Source: Leptospira venezuelensis (lineage in GTDB: Bacteria; Spirochaetota; Leptospiria; Leptospirales; Leptospiraceae). Taken from it: 64,000 nucleotides of DNA. Numbering within the stretch: the stretch's first letter is position 1; each line of letters opens with the position of its first letter. The stretch is from the NCBI RefSeq assembly GCF_002150035.1, contig NZ_NETS01000008.1:62001-126000 (forward strand), given 5' to 3'. The notes beneath the pieces are model-generated. The model had not been told where the DNA came from. It was given only the letters and a program-made list of their open reading frames with translations, and made no database searches. A program made the position numbers and the translations under genes. Of the stretch, positions 44,529 to 53,682 are shown piece by piece.

Positions 44529-44544
44529 CATTAGAGGAAATGAG

Positions 44545-45492
44545 ATGCCCCATAAAGTAGTCATCATTGGATCCGGCCCTGCGGGTCATACGGCAGCAAT
44601 TTACGCAGCCAGAGCGAATTTGAACCCAGTTATGTACGAGGGATTTATGGCGGGGGGAATCGCCGCAGGTGGACAGCTCACCACTACCACTGAGGTGGAA
44701 AATTTCCCAGGTTTTCCTGAAGGAATAGATGGAACCCAACTTACAAATTTGTTCCGTGCCCAATCCGAAAAATACGGCACTAAAATTATCACTCAAACAA
44801 TCACCAAAGTGGATTTCTCTAAAAGACCGTTTCGTATTTGGTCGGACGATGAATTGATCGAAGCAGAGACTGTGATCATTGCAACAGGTGCTACTGCAAA
44901 AAGAATGTTCATCCCGGGCGAGGATTCTTATTGGCAAAAAGGAATTTCTGCATGCGCAGTTTGTGATGGCGCACTTCCGATCTACAGAAACAAAGAACTA
45001 GCTGTTGTAGGTGGTGGAGATTCTGCAGTGGAAGAGGCCGCTCACTTAACTAAGTTCGCATCTAAAGTGTATCTGATCCACAGAAGAGATTCTTTAAGAG
45101 CTTCTAAGATCATGCAGAAAAGAGCTACCACTCATCCTAAGATAGAAATTATCTGGAACACTGCCGTGGAAAGTGCACAAGGAAACGGGAATCAACTCAC
45201 TTCCCTTGCTGTGAAAGAACTTACTACTGGAAAAACGAAAGAACTTCCTGTGGGTGGTTTATTCTATGCGATCGGTCATAAGCCGAACACTGAAATTTTC
45301 GAAGGCCAATTGGAGCTGGACGAAACTGGTTATATCAAAACAGTTCCAGGCACCACTCGCACAAGTGTAGAAGGTGTATTTGCCGCTGGAGATGTTCAGG
45401 ACAAAACCTATCGCCAAGCAATCACTGCTGCTGGCTCGGGATGTATGGCCGCTCTTGAAGCAGAAAGATGGTTAGAAGCTCAAGAAGAGTAA
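44545..45492 (+). CDS. trxB: Thioredoxin reductase
   Basis: A 315-residue NADPH:thioredoxin reductase, central to thiol redox balance. The FAD-binding motif GSGPAGHTAAIYAAR starts near residue 9. The redox-active pair is Cys137-Ala-Val-Cys140 in ACAVCDGA. The NADPH motif GGGDSAVEEA is near 158, and GVFAAGDVQDKTYRQA near 280 closes the FAD site. Length and motifs are standard. AGAGGA precedes the ATG. Control by a peroxide-sensing Fur-family repressor is suggested by the palindrome just upstream. Confidence 0.96.
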   Translation: MPHKVVIIGSGPAGHTAAIYAARANLNPVMYEGFMAGGIAAGGQLTTTTEVENFPGFPEGIDGTQLTNLFRAQSEKYGTKIITQTITKVDFSKRPFRIWSDDELIEAETVIIATGATAKRMFIPGEDSYWQKGISACAVCDGALPIYRNKELAVVGGGDSAVEEAAHLTKFASKVYLIHRRDSLRASKIMQKRATTHPKIEIIWNTAVESAQGNGNQLTSLAVKELTTGKTKELPVGGLFYAIGHKPNTEIFEGQLELDETGYIKTVPGTTRTSVEGVFAAGDVQDKTYRQAITAAGSGCMAALEAERWLEAQEE

Positions 45493-45504
45493 AGCGACAA
45501 TGGT

Positions 45505-45518
45505 GCGCCTACGGGCGC
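45505..45518. terminator. Short hairpin between convergent trxB and EF-hand-like gene
   Basis: GCGCC (45505-45509), loop TACG and GGCGC (45514-45518) make a 5-bp GC stem in the gap between two convergent stops. The minus-strand stop codon lies in the loop. No strong T-run, so termination is uncertain. Confidence 0.35.
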
Positions 45519-46231
45519 TCTATCATCTGTCCTCTTTTTTGAAGAGTATCATAAATAAATAATATAGGAAGGTTCGGCTTCTTTTTATTGGAGCTGGATT
45601 CTTCTTCTCTTTTTACAATCATTACAAGTTTATTTTCCGGAGTGTCCGGTAGGATTTTTTCCAGATAGAACTTTTTGGGAAGAATAGGAAGTAGTTCATC
45701 ATAGTTCGGATCGTATACAAAAACCTTTTTGGAATCCTTTTGGTTTAGATATCCATCCTTGTTGGTATCTTCTGGCATTCCAACGATCACGAATTTTTTT
45801 CCGGTTTTTAAACCTGGGAATACATCTTCAGAGATTTCTCCAGTTTCTGAATCGGAACTTAGTTTTTCAGGTTCTGCCCCGTAAAAATAATCCCAAATAT
45901 ACACACTCTTATTGAATACCTTACGATTCCTTCCAGTTTGAAGATCCACGAATACTAGATTTTGAGCATGGTTTAATGTTTTGCGGGGTCCGAAATTTTC
46001 CCTGTCCCTGTTTAAGCCTAGCGGATAATATAAAAATTTTCCCCAAACTACGGAAGAATGTTCTACTAGATCATCATCCGGTTCTACGTATACAGTCTGG
46101 ATGCTGTTAGACGGATTTTTTGCGAGTTCAATGCCTCGGTCGTATACGAACCAACTTTTTAACAAAGTAAATACGATCAGGATGATGATAATCCCGATTA
46201 CAAAATATACGGAGAGACGAAACTTTTCCAT
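45509..46231 (-). CDS. Single-pass membrane protein with EF-hand-like loop
   Basis: 240 residues. One N-terminal membrane helix (residues about 8-27) and an extracytoplasmic beta-rich domain. The segment DTNKDGYLNQKDSKKVFVYD near 155-174 is a canonical calcium-loop pattern (D-x-N-x-D-G-x-L-x-x-x-D), as in EF-hand or dockerin loops. The rest (VFVDLQTGRNRKVFNKSVYIW, FVIVGMPEDTN) suggests a propeller-like or lipoprotein-type fold. No family is recognised. It lies next to the E-set protein gene 30 bp upstream, likely co-transcribed. Confidence 0.65.
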   Translation of the reverse strand: MEKFRLSVYFVIGIIIILIVFTLLKSWFVYDRGIELAKNPSNSIQTVYVEPDDDLVEHSSVVWGKFLYYPLGLNRDRENFGPRKTLNHAQNLVFVDLQTGRNRKVFNKSVYIWDYFYGAEPEKLSSDSETGEISEDVFPGLKTGKKFVIVGMPEDTNKDGYLNQKDSKKVFVYDPNYDELLPILPKKFYLEKILPDTPENKLVMIVKREEESSSNKKKPNLPILFIYDTLQKRGQMIERP

Positions 46232-46261
46232 AGAACGGATCTAAAGAATCCGTTTTATGCC

Positions 46262-47140
46262 TTAGGGGTCAATCTTCTTTCTTTCCAAAACTCCGGTTCT
46301 TGTAGGAACTAATAATGCAGAAGAGATCTCTCCAGTATCTTCTCTTAACACTGTAAGAGGATTATAAGTATCCACTACGATCTTTCCATCGACTAAGAAA
46401 TTATATTGGTATTCACCAGGTTTTAATTTTTTGACTACTCTGAAGGTTCCATTCCTTTCTTTGATCAAAAAGTCGGATTCTGGATCCCAGTGGTTGAAAT
46501 CTCCGATCAGACTTACAGACTCAGCTTGGGGCTGATAAATTCTGAATTCTACAGTTCTAAATTCTTTTTCTTCGTAAGGAGAATCTTCTAAAACCCTAGT
46601 GCTTGTCTGTTTATTTGGCCCACCCTCTCGAAATGCAATCCTGGAAATTAAGGAGCCTTCTCCATCTTCTACAGTATCAGGGTTTTCAGGATCATGCGTA
46701 AAAATACCATCTACCTTAAACTTATATTCATAGGCAGGTTTCGGCTCATAGAGTTGGTCTCCGTGAATGTCCACTACTCCGTAAAAGATTCCCTTATCAT
46801 TTTTCTGTAAGGAAACACATTGCCAGTGACTGAATTCTCCACAAACGCTTACCTCGTCGTTTGCAAGACCCTCATAACTGAATAAAACTCCACGGTTCAA
46901 TAATTTACCGGTTTTCAAAGCCGAGAATGTATCCACAAATCGAATGAATCTAGGCGGTACAGCCTTTCTCAAATTCTCCAATTGCCAGAAATAATAAATT
47001 TTTTCTTCAGGAAGGGCTTCTTCTCCCTCCTCATAATCCACTGACCGGAAGGCTCCGATCCAATCTTCTGCCTCTTCCGCAGCAAGGGCGAAGGTCAATA
47101 TCAAGGTAAGTAAGGCAACCGCCTTGGCTTTATGCACCAT
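46262..47140 (-). CDS. Exported protein with two glycogen-binding-like (E-set) domains
   Basis: 292 residues from the ATG at 47140, which starts a good signal peptide (MVHKAKAVALLTLILTFALA). A longer frame from a TTG at 47233 adds 31 residues with no signal. Two E-set/CBM48-like units follow: the first (SYEGLANDEVSVCGEFSHW, then YEYKFKVDGIFTHDPENP), the second (EFRIYQPQAESVSLIGDFNH, then GEYQYNFLVDGKIVVDTYNP). They resemble the AMPK beta-subunit and isoamylase N-domains. There is no catalytic domain. It is likely a periplasmic glycan-binding protein. Confidence 0.78.
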   Translation of the reverse strand: MVHKAKAVALLTLILTFALAAEEAEDWIGAFRSVDYEEGEEALPEEKIYYFWQLENLRKAVPPRFIRFVDTFSALKTGKLLNRGVLFSYEGLANDEVSVCGEFSHWQCVSLQKNDKGIFYGVVDIHGDQLYEPKPAYEYKFKVDGIFTHDPENPDTVEDGEGSLISRIAFREGGPNKQTSTRVLEDSPYEEKEFRTVEFRIYQPQAESVSLIGDFNHWDPESDFLIKERNGTFRVVKKLKPGEYQYNFLVDGKIVVDTYNPLTVLREDTGEISSALLVPTRTGVLERKKIDP

Positions 47141-47262
47141 AAACCGATTGTCGTAGGTTTTCCCGGAAACCCTAAGCGTATTTCCAGGGCTTGTATTAGA
47201 TCCGACATAAGGAAAAAATCTTTGCTCTTTCAACGACCAGCCGATACTATTGGAAGGACTTT

Positions 47263-50200
47263 ATGGCTGATTATTCAGAACAGGAACTGGAGCAGATCCG
47301 CTCCATCTTGGATCCGTTGAACAAGAATCCGGAATCTTCCGAAGATTTGAATCCTATGCTTTCCTCGTTCCGCGAGAAGATGGGATACGGCGTTCCTATA
47401 TCTATCGGGGATGACGATGAGGACCAACAGGAAGAAGGATCCGAAGAAAGTTTCGATCTAGGTGACGAAGAAGAAGCACCAGAACCTATCCAAAAGCCAA
47501 AGCCATTATCCTTTTCCGAAGACGATGATATCGATCTAGACGAATTATTAACTGAACCTTCCAAAGCGAGCGCAGATGCGGGAGAAGATCCTTTTGGCGG
47601 ATTTGACGAAACTCCGCCTGCATCCGACGATTTCGGTGATTTTGGAACTCCAGAGCCAGAATCGGATCCATTTGCAGATTCAGGCTTAGATGATTTCGGT
47701 GCGCCTTCCGACACAGCAGAACCTGAAGCGGGTCTGGAAGATTTTGGAGCTCCTACAAGTGAAGAAGATCCATTTGGTGGATTCGACTCTTCTCCTGAAC
47801 TAGATACTCCTTTTGATTCTTCTCCTAACGAAGATTTAGTTTCCTCTTCACCGAGTGCTGACCCGTTCGCAGATTCTGATCTAGGAATGGATGATTTCGG
47901 GGCAGGAAGTTCCGATTCTTCGGACGATCCTTTCGCAGGAATGGGTGGAGAAGAACCTGGAGGTTCCGGTCTAGAAGACTTTGATTCTCCTGCTCCTTCC
48001 GCTTCCGATGATCCATTTGCAGCATTCGATGCTTCCGGAATGGAAGATACTCCCGGAGACGAATTCGGTTTAGAAGAAGGAGACCCGTTTGGAGCCTCCC
48101 CTACCTCAGGAGATTCTGATTTTGGAGACCTAGGTGGCTTCGATTCCGAACCGTCAGGTTCCGGAGATTTTGGCGGAGATGATTTTGCCGAAGCTCCTAC
48201 AGACTCCGACCCATTTGCAGATTTTGCACCGGTTTCCGGTGGAGACCACGATCCGTTTTCAGATCTTTCCAGCGCAACTTCCATTCCAGAATCTGATCCA
48301 TTTGCTGATTTTGCAGCAGAACCTGCTTCCCCAATGGAAATGGAATCTGTTCCTGAATCTTCAGATTTTACAAGCTTCTCCCCGGATCTGGATTCAGACT
48401 CAGGTGATGAGGATCTTGGAGGCGCCGCATTTGAAGAAGACTTACGTTCTTTGGGTGGAGAAGATAAGGACGAGATAGATAAATCTCTTACAGACGAAGA
48501 ACTTGCAATTATTCAAAGAGAAATACTTCGTTATCCTCCACTTTTACGCAGAACGGTCATTGAATCAATTGTCCAAGACCGTCTTTCTAAAAAGGCTCAA
48601 AGAGATCTATTAGAACTTATTAAAATAGAAAGTAGCCCTGAGGATATCGCTGCATTCTTATCATCCGCATTAGGTGTCACAGTTGCACTTACGGATAGAA
48701 GTGGAGCTTATTCCGCAGATGGCGTTCCTATCATTTCTTCTGACCCTATCTATACAAGAGAAGGCGTATTAGAAAGAAGGAAGAAGATCCGCAGAACATT
48801 CTTCGCAGCTGCAGCAGCGCTGTTGATCGGATTTGGAAGTTATTTCACTTACAAACATATCATTCTTCCAAGACAAGCAGCTCAAAATTACGAAGCAGGC
48901 CTGGAACAGATCCGTGAACTAGGGGCTAAAAGATTCGCGGGAACTTTGGGCGATGAAGAAAGAAAAAAATATATAATCAATATAGAAGATTCTTATGAGA
49001 AAGGTTTCGATATTGATCCTTATAATCTGAAGTATATGAACCTGTACGGAGTGGAATATAGCCGTGCAGGAGAATACGATCTTTCCTTCCAAAAATTATT
49101 CGGTAAGATAGAGCCGGATTTAGGAATGGGAACATTAGATTCTTGGAATAAAAGAGAACAATCTCCTATGGTCCGATTGGCTCAGGGAGAATCCTGGAAT
49201 GATAAAAAGCTTAAGACCAATAAAGGTGTAAACCAAGGGATAGAAGGTATCAAATTCCTTTTAGATCAGGAAAAAACACCAAGAAAGGTAATGGTCGCGG
49301 GTGCATTCCTCGCAATGAGACTGAAAGAAAGGACTCACGATAATAATACCTACAGAAATCTTGGCTGGTTCCATTCTCAGATCATGCCGGATTTTGCTGA
49401 ACCGAGCGAAGGCAAGAAAGGAAGATATAAGAATGACGCGTTAGCCGTTGATTATTATTCCAAGGTATTCACTGACGGAGAAAGTCCTTATGATGAAGAT
49501 TCCACTGCTGGTATCGCTAAAATATACTATAACAGAAGAGAATTTGGAAAAGCAGCGTCTTTTTACAATAGAATTGTAGAAGCAAATCCAAAGAGTATCC
49601 CTGGCCAAGCAGGACTTGTTTCTACATATTTAGAAATGTGGAAAGAAAGTGGAGATCCTCAATTTGTTTTGAACCATCATCGTCTTCTCAGAAACAATCT
49701 GGACATGGAATCAGAACTCCCCTTCTACACTCTTGCAAAATTAGCATCTTTTTATGCTGCAATTGATCCGGAAGAGCTTAGGATAAAATATAATATCAAT
49801 CCGGTTGACCAAGTTTCGGGAATCGAAATAGAAGAAAGTGCAATCCGTCTTTTAGATACTATTTATAGAAAGTCTATGGAAGATGAAAGGACTGGAGTTG
49901 AGATAGAAGGAAAAGATTACGCAGAAGGATATTACCAACGCGGACAATATTATCTTTCTCAAAAAGAAAATAGCCAAGCAAGAAGATTCTTCGAAAAAGC
50001 GGCTACTCTAGATCCGAAACATTGGCTAGCAGTCCTGGAACTTGCGGAACATTCTATCCGAGTTGGAAATTTTGAAGAGGCAACAGATCTTTTAAAAGAA
50101 GCTGAATCTCGTTATACAAATAGCGAGCGTTGGTTCGGCTCAAAAGATGAAGACGAAACATTATTCGAAGGAAATCCTGCACGCATTCATTTCGATCTTG

Positions 50201-50994
50201 GAAAGATCAGATATCTATTGTCTGCAGGACTTTCAAACAAGGATTCGCTCAAAGAATTTCCTGGTAGAAAAATTTATCCATTCCGTTCCCGCTCCGAATC
50301 TGATGGCAAAAGCCTTTCTGTATTAAAAGAAGAAGAAGAAAAAAGAAATCGTAGAAACGAACTTAGAAATTCGCTTCAAGAATTTGCAAAAGTAGATTCA
50401 GAAGAGCCTAAATTTGATTTAGTCCGTAAATGGAGAAGAGAACTTCCGGCATCCATGTTGAGAGAAATGAAATTTTTCAAAGGCTGGGTAGAATATATGG
50501 ATTCTGACTTCGACAAATCTTTAGCGGATTGGACAGGTTTCGAAGATAAGGACGAGTATTATAATCCTACTCTTCTCATGGCAAAAGGAAACGCATTTTT
50601 TTATACCGGTCAGACCAAAACTGCTCTCGGATATTTCCTAAGAGTAAAAGATGATATGGAAGAAAAACTTCCTCAAATGAGTTCACCTAAAACGGAAGAT
50701 CCATATCACCAAGAAGTGTATCAAACTCTGACTGCTGCTTACAATAATATTGGTGCGTGTTACGAAACTCTATCGAAAAAAGCAAATGTACAAGAGTCCG
50801 AAAATTACACTGCACAAGCCCTACAAAATTATTGGAAAGCAATCGAAACTGCTCGTAAGATCAATGAAGCAAGCGAGATCTCACTTGCAAACAAAGACCT
50901 TTTATTTAAAAAAGAAGCTCTCAAAAGAGAGCCTCTTTTAGAAGACTGGGTCTCACCAACACTAGATTCGATTAAAGATCTAGTGCGTAAATAA
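47263..50994 (+). CDS. TPR membrane protein with DPF-repeat tail, FlcA-like
   Basis: 1243 residues in four parts. Residues about 50-400 are acidic and disordered, with ten Asp-Pro-Phe motifs between 109 and 350 (DPFGGFD, DPFADF and variants). Residues about 409-485 form a conserved helical module (LTDEELAIIQREILRYPPLL, SSPEDIAAFLSSALGVTVAL). A basic stop (RRKKIRR) and one membrane helix (about 512-530) put the N-terminus in the cytoplasm. The rest is periplasmic TPR repeats (AEGYYQRGQYYLSQKENSQA). This build resembles the spirochaete flagellar collar protein FlcA; the match is by recall of architecture, not a search. Confidence 0.7.
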   Translation: MADYSEQELEQIRSILDPLNKNPESSEDLNPMLSSFREKMGYGVPISIGDDDEDQQEEGSEESFDLGDEEEAPEPIQKPKPLSFSEDDDIDLDELLTEPSKASADAGEDPFGGFDETPPASDDFGDFGTPEPESDPFADSGLDDFGAPSDTAEPEAGLEDFGAPTSEEDPFGGFDSSPELDTPFDSSPNEDLVSSSPSADPFADSDLGMDDFGAGSSDSSDDPFAGMGGEEPGGSGLEDFDSPAPSASDDPFAAFDASGMEDTPGDEFGLEEGDPFGASPTSGDSDFGDLGGFDSEPSGSGDFGGDDFAEAPTDSDPFADFAPVSGGDHDPFSDLSSATSIPESDPFADFAAEPASPMEMESVPESSDFTSFSPDLDSDSGDEDLGGAAFEEDLRSLGGEDKDEIDKSLTDEELAIIQREILRYPPLLRRTVIESIVQDRLSKKAQRDLLELIKIESSPEDIAAFLSSALGVTVALTDRSGAYSADGVPIISSDPIYTREGVLERRKKIRRTFFAAAAALLIGFGSYFTYKHIILPRQAAQNYEAGLEQIRELGAKRFAGTLGDEERKKYIINIEDSYEKGFDIDPYNLKYMNLYGVEYSRAGEYDLSFQKLFGKIEPDLGMGTLDSWNKREQSPMVRLAQGESWNDKKLKTNKGVNQGIEGIKFLLDQEKTPRKVMVAGAFLAMRLKERTHDNNTYRNLGWFHSQIMPDFAEPSEGKKGRYKNDALAVDYYSKVFTDGESPYDEDSTAGIAKIYYNRREFGKAASFYNRIVEANPKSIPGQAGLVSTYLEMWKESGDPQFVLNHHRLLRNNLDMESELPFYTLAKLASFYAAIDPEELRIKYNINPVDQVSGIEIEESAIRLLDTIYRKSMEDERTGVEIEGKDYAEGYYQRGQYYLSQKENSQARRFFEKAATLDPKHWLAVLELAEHSIRVGNFEEATDLLKEAESRYTNSERWFGSKDEDETLFEGNPARIHFDLGKIRYLLSAGLSNKDSLKEFPGRKIYPFRSRSESDGKSLSVLKEEEEKRNRRNELRNSLQEFAKVDSEEPKFDLVRKWRRELPASMLREMKFFKGWVEYMDSDFDKSLADWTGFEDKDEYYNPTLLMAKGNAFFYTGQTKTALGYFLRVKDDMEEKLPQMSSPKTEDPYHQEVYQTLTAAYNNIGACYETLSKKANVQESENYTAQALQNYWKAIETARKINEASEISLANKDLLFKKEALKREPLLEDWVSPTLDSIKDLVRK

Positions 50995-50995
50995 A

Positions 50996-51025
50996 GCCTA
51001 ACGCCGGATGACTCCGGCATTAGGC
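50996..51025. terminator. Bidirectional terminator hairpin
   Basis: A 13-bp stem with one mismatch (50996-51008 with 51013-51025, core GCCGGA/TCCGGC) around a TGAC loop. It lies right after the TPR gene stop and 8 bp from the convergent lipoprotein stop. Both flanks are T-rich in the direction of exit. Confidence 0.75.
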
Positions 51026-51033
51026 AGTCTATT

Positions 51034-51549
51034 TTAATCTTTTGTACATCGAACTCTAAAAGATACTGTATTTGCAGCACCACCTCCAAAAGGAGATACT
51101 CCACAATTTACTACCTGTAGATCGTAAGTTGTAAGAGAGTTCTCCATGATAGTGGCGGGACAAGTAGTGGTCGGGAAATACGTTCCGGAAGCTGTATCTA
51201 TATCCACATGAAAAGGACCAGCGCCTCCTGTCACATTCACCCCGAAATTCACAGAAAAATCCACATTATGAATAAATAATGTAGGCATTTGATCTGCATC
51301 GTCCATAAGAAATCCAATCCCTCCTGCTCCTTCCTTACAGTCCAACTTGTCAGTAAGGGTAAAATAATTACCTCCCACAATCATGCTAACGGTATCTGTA
51401 TCCGGTTTCGGAAGGTTTGAGATCGAGTTCGCAGCCAACAGAGCAATCACACCTTCATTGCCCCCATCTTTCTTGCCGTCACAGTTCACTACATTTGTTA
51501 AAGTTAGTATACTGATGATTAAAGTTTGAAAAATTATAGATAGTCTCAT
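51034..51549 (-). CDS. Lipoprotein, beta-rich
   Basis: 171 residues. The signal sequence ends in a VVNC lipobox (MRLSIIFQTLIISILTLTNVVNC). The mature protein has a short linker and then beta-rich sequence (IGFLMDDADQMPTLFIHNVDF, GVNVTGGAGPFHVDIDTASG, ANTVSFRVRCTKD) with four more cysteines. I recognise no family. It is likely surface or periplasmic. It is convergent with the TPR gene across a shared terminator. Confidence 0.72.
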   Translation of the reverse strand: MRLSIIFQTLIISILTLTNVVNCDGKKDGGNEGVIALLAANSISNLPKPDTDTVSMIVGGNYFTLTDKLDCKEGAGGIGFLMDDADQMPTLFIHNVDFSVNFGVNVTGGAGPFHVDIDTASGTYFPTTTCPATIMENSLTTYDLQVVNCGVSPFGGGAANTVSFRVRCTKD

Positions 51550-51773
51550 CCAATTTCCTGTTTTGCTATATTTCTATTTTCGCTAATTTCTTTTCACTTT
51601 CTCAGAAGAACAATTAGCAAAGGTATTATTTGAGGCTGAAGGAACTATAGTTAGCTAAATCGGAATGAACAATACAATCCAGGGAACTAACATCAGAAAT
51701 TTATATGGAGAATTTGCGGAATTAGCCGTAAAATGCGGTGCTGGGACCTACAGCATCGCTTTCACTGAGGCGT

Positions 51774-52625
51774 TTACTTTTTCTTTTTGACGAAAAGAGA
51801 TTTAATAGCTACTACAATAAAGAATCCGAACATTCTGCTCAGGCGAATTAGTCTCCAAGGACGGACCATAATTCTCCAAAGCCAAGTTAAACCCTTCAGT
51901 TTGAAAACGTTCGGAGCCTTTTTTACTTTTCCGGAAAGAATATCCATAGCCGGTCCGACTCCAATCACAACTGCGTGACCGAAAAATGCGGTATTATTTT
52001 CTACCCAGATCTCTTGGTCTGGGAAATCCATTGCAAGAAATATAATATTTGGACTGGTCTTACGAATGGATTCTTTTACAAGCAACTCGCGTTGAGTATT
52101 TAGGTAACCCGCATGACGTCCTACGATACGAACTCCAGGAAAATGTCTGGAAAGATTGAAATAAACTTTCTCAACAATCTCTTCCTTTCCACCCAAAAGA
52201 AAAATAGAATAATTTCTAAGCTCACATAGACGGACTAAGTCCATCATAAGTGCAATTGTAGGAATTCTCTCTTTTAATTCCCCGCCTAATTTTTTAGCAG
52301 CCCATTGAAGACCTGCGCCTTCTGCCAAAATGAGGCTAGCTTTTTGCGCTATCCTATGTAATTTCTTCCCTTTACGGAGGGCCATAGTCTTGATCGGATC
52401 TAAAAGAAGGACATGATGAAATTTATCCTTCTCTTCCATGAGATGATAAATTTTTGCTACTGCCTCATCTAGGCTGGCATTATCAAAAGGCACACCTAAG
52501 ATAGGCGCCTTTTCCAGATCATCCACATTCAGGGTCTGATAATCTAGTAAGTAGTCGCGATCATCCTTTGCAGATAGATGGCGTATTTCCCCTGGCTGTT
52601 TCATAGGGATCATCTTATTGGACAT
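51774..52625 (-). CDS. WecG/TagA/CpsF-family glycosyltransferase
   Basis: A 283-residue GT26-family enzyme that adds a sugar to an undecaprenyl-linked intermediate of surface polysaccharide. Conserved segments are APILGVPFDNASLDEAV near the start, LILAEGAGLQWAAKKLG near 95, IFLLGGKEEIVEKV near 140, RIVGRHAGYLN near 165, IIFLAMDFPDQEIWVE near 185 and AVVIGVGPAMDILSGKV near 215. The C-terminal 35 residues are basic and amphipathic (WLWRIMVRPWRLIRLSR), as in members that dock on the membrane. There are no clustered partner genes. Confidence 0.9.
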   Translation of the reverse strand: MSNKMIPMKQPGEIRHLSAKDDRDYLLDYQTLNVDDLEKAPILGVPFDNASLDEAVAKIYHLMEEKDKFHHVLLLDPIKTMALRKGKKLHRIAQKASLILAEGAGLQWAAKKLGGELKERIPTIALMMDLVRLCELRNYSIFLLGGKEEIVEKVYFNLSRHFPGVRIVGRHAGYLNTQRELLVKESIRKTSPNIIFLAMDFPDQEIWVENNTAFFGHAVVIGVGPAMDILSGKVKKAPNVFKLKGLTWLWRIMVRPWRLIRLSRMFGFFIVVAIKSLFVKKKK

Positions 52626-52703
52626 AATTTGTGAGTCAATTGAAACTTGTGATTCCTATCCTCCAAAATTAAGGAAGAATCGGCATATAAGTCTCAGTGT
52701 CCT

Positions 52704-53372
52704 TTATGGATTCTTTATTTCCTTAAGAATACGAACGCAATCGTAAAAAGAATCTCTTTCAGAAGCAGAGGCAATCATCGCATAGGATAATGGACCTAAT
52801 TCAGATAGCTCGATGATCTGCTTGGGGCCGATCCCGCCGATCGGGGTGACAGGTATTTTAGCAATTTGTAAGGCTTCTTGGACTCCGGATAGTCCAATAG
52901 GAAGATCTTCAGTGTTTTTTGAGTTGGTAGCATACACTGGTCCAATTCCAGTATAGTCCCAAACACCGGGCTCTAAGCCCGCTATGTCTTTAGAATTATG
53001 ACAAGAAGTGCCTAGGTATAATCCGCTTGAGCGGACCTTCTTCTTATCCTCTAAGGAAAGAGAAGCATAATCTTCTTTTCCTATATGAAGCCCAAAACAT
53101 TTCCATTCCAAGGCCTCTTTCCAATAATCGTTGAGTATGATTGGAAAATCAGGAAAAGCTTCTATCAGGCTTTTATAAACCTTCTTTAATGAATCTGGAG
53201 TTTCTTTTTTGGCGCGTATCTGATAGAATGGGATCCATTCTCTTTGGTAACTCCAAAGTTCCACAATACTGACCGGGTCCTTGGAAAATTTGGAACAATA
53301 TTCTAAATCAAGGATTGGATATATACCAGGTGCTTTCCAGATGCTATGTCTAGGTCTAAGTGGGAATTCCAA
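52704..53372 (-). CDS. thiE: Thiamine phosphate synthase
   Basis: A 222-residue TIM-barrel enzyme that joins the thiazole and pyrimidine units of thiamine. Visible motifs are FYQIRAKKE near 50, ILNDYWKEALEWKCFGLHIG near 80, LYLGTSCHN near 115, YTGIGPVYATNSKN near 143 and VTPIGGIGP near 180. Family members usually carry TSTKxxH after the phosphate loop, while here it reads TNSKNTEDL. It follows thiS by 7 bp. No TPP riboswitch was found ahead of the pair. Confidence 0.9.
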   Translation of the reverse strand: MEFPLRPRHSIWKAPGIYPILDLEYCSKFSKDPVSIVELWSYQREWIPFYQIRAKKETPDSLKKVYKSLIEAFPDFPIILNDYWKEALEWKCFGLHIGKEDYASLSLEDKKKVRSSGLYLGTSCHNSKDIAGLEPGVWDYTGIGPVYATNSKNTEDLPIGLSGVQEALQIAKIPVTPIGGIGPKQIIELSELGPLSYAMIASASERDSFYDCVRILKEIKNP

Positions 53373-53379
53373 AAATGAT

Positions 53380-53580
53380 TCAACCTCCTCCTACAAATTT
53401 CAGGATCTCTATTTTATCTCCTTCCTCTAAGAAAGAATTCTTCCAATGGTCCCTTTTTAGGATCTCTCCATTCTTCTGGATCGCTACCGTCTCCGGTTTT
53501 AATTTTAAGGATTCTAATAGGGAAAATAAGTCCGGAGAAGAAAGTTCCCCGATAGAGAATTCCTTACCGTTTACAATCAT
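53380..53580 (-). CDS. thiS: Sulfur carrier protein ThiS
   Basis: A 66-residue ubiquitin-fold protein ending in VGGG, whose C-terminal Gly-Gly is activated and carries sulfur for thiazole synthesis. The start MIVNGKEFSI and the middle ETVAIQKNGEIL, then GDKIEILKFVGGG, match ThiS. The ATG at 53580 is chosen because GAGG lies 8 bases upstream; an in-frame GTG at 53589 is too close to it. It is translated ahead of thiE. ThiF and ThiG are not in the window. Confidence 0.9.
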   Translation of the reverse strand: MIVNGKEFSIGELSSPDLFSLLESLKLKPETVAIQKNGEILKRDHWKNSFLEEGDKIEILKFVGGG

Positions 53581-53682
53581 TCCATGCACCTCGGTCTAGA
53601 TACTTCATTCCGGTTGATTCTCCGCTAACGTCGAATGTTTTTTAGTTTACCGTTCTGTCCGGGCCGAAAACGATTTACTTAT

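Noticed and set aside
47271..48284. A 337-codon open frame antisense to the DPF-repeat region
   Set aside because: It is Ser/Pro/Gly-rich, the mirror of the repetitive Asp/Phe/Ser codons of the real gene, and has no ribosome site or family features.
51665..51790. 42-codon plus-strand frame (MNNTIQGTNIRNLYGEF...) before the WecG-type gene
   Set aside because: No good ribosome site, it runs into the end of the convergent gene, and nothing similar is recognised; it may be chance.
53581..53682. Possible TPP riboswitch before thiS
   Set aside because: The leader is short and lacks the CUGAGA and ACCUGAUC-type conserved segments.
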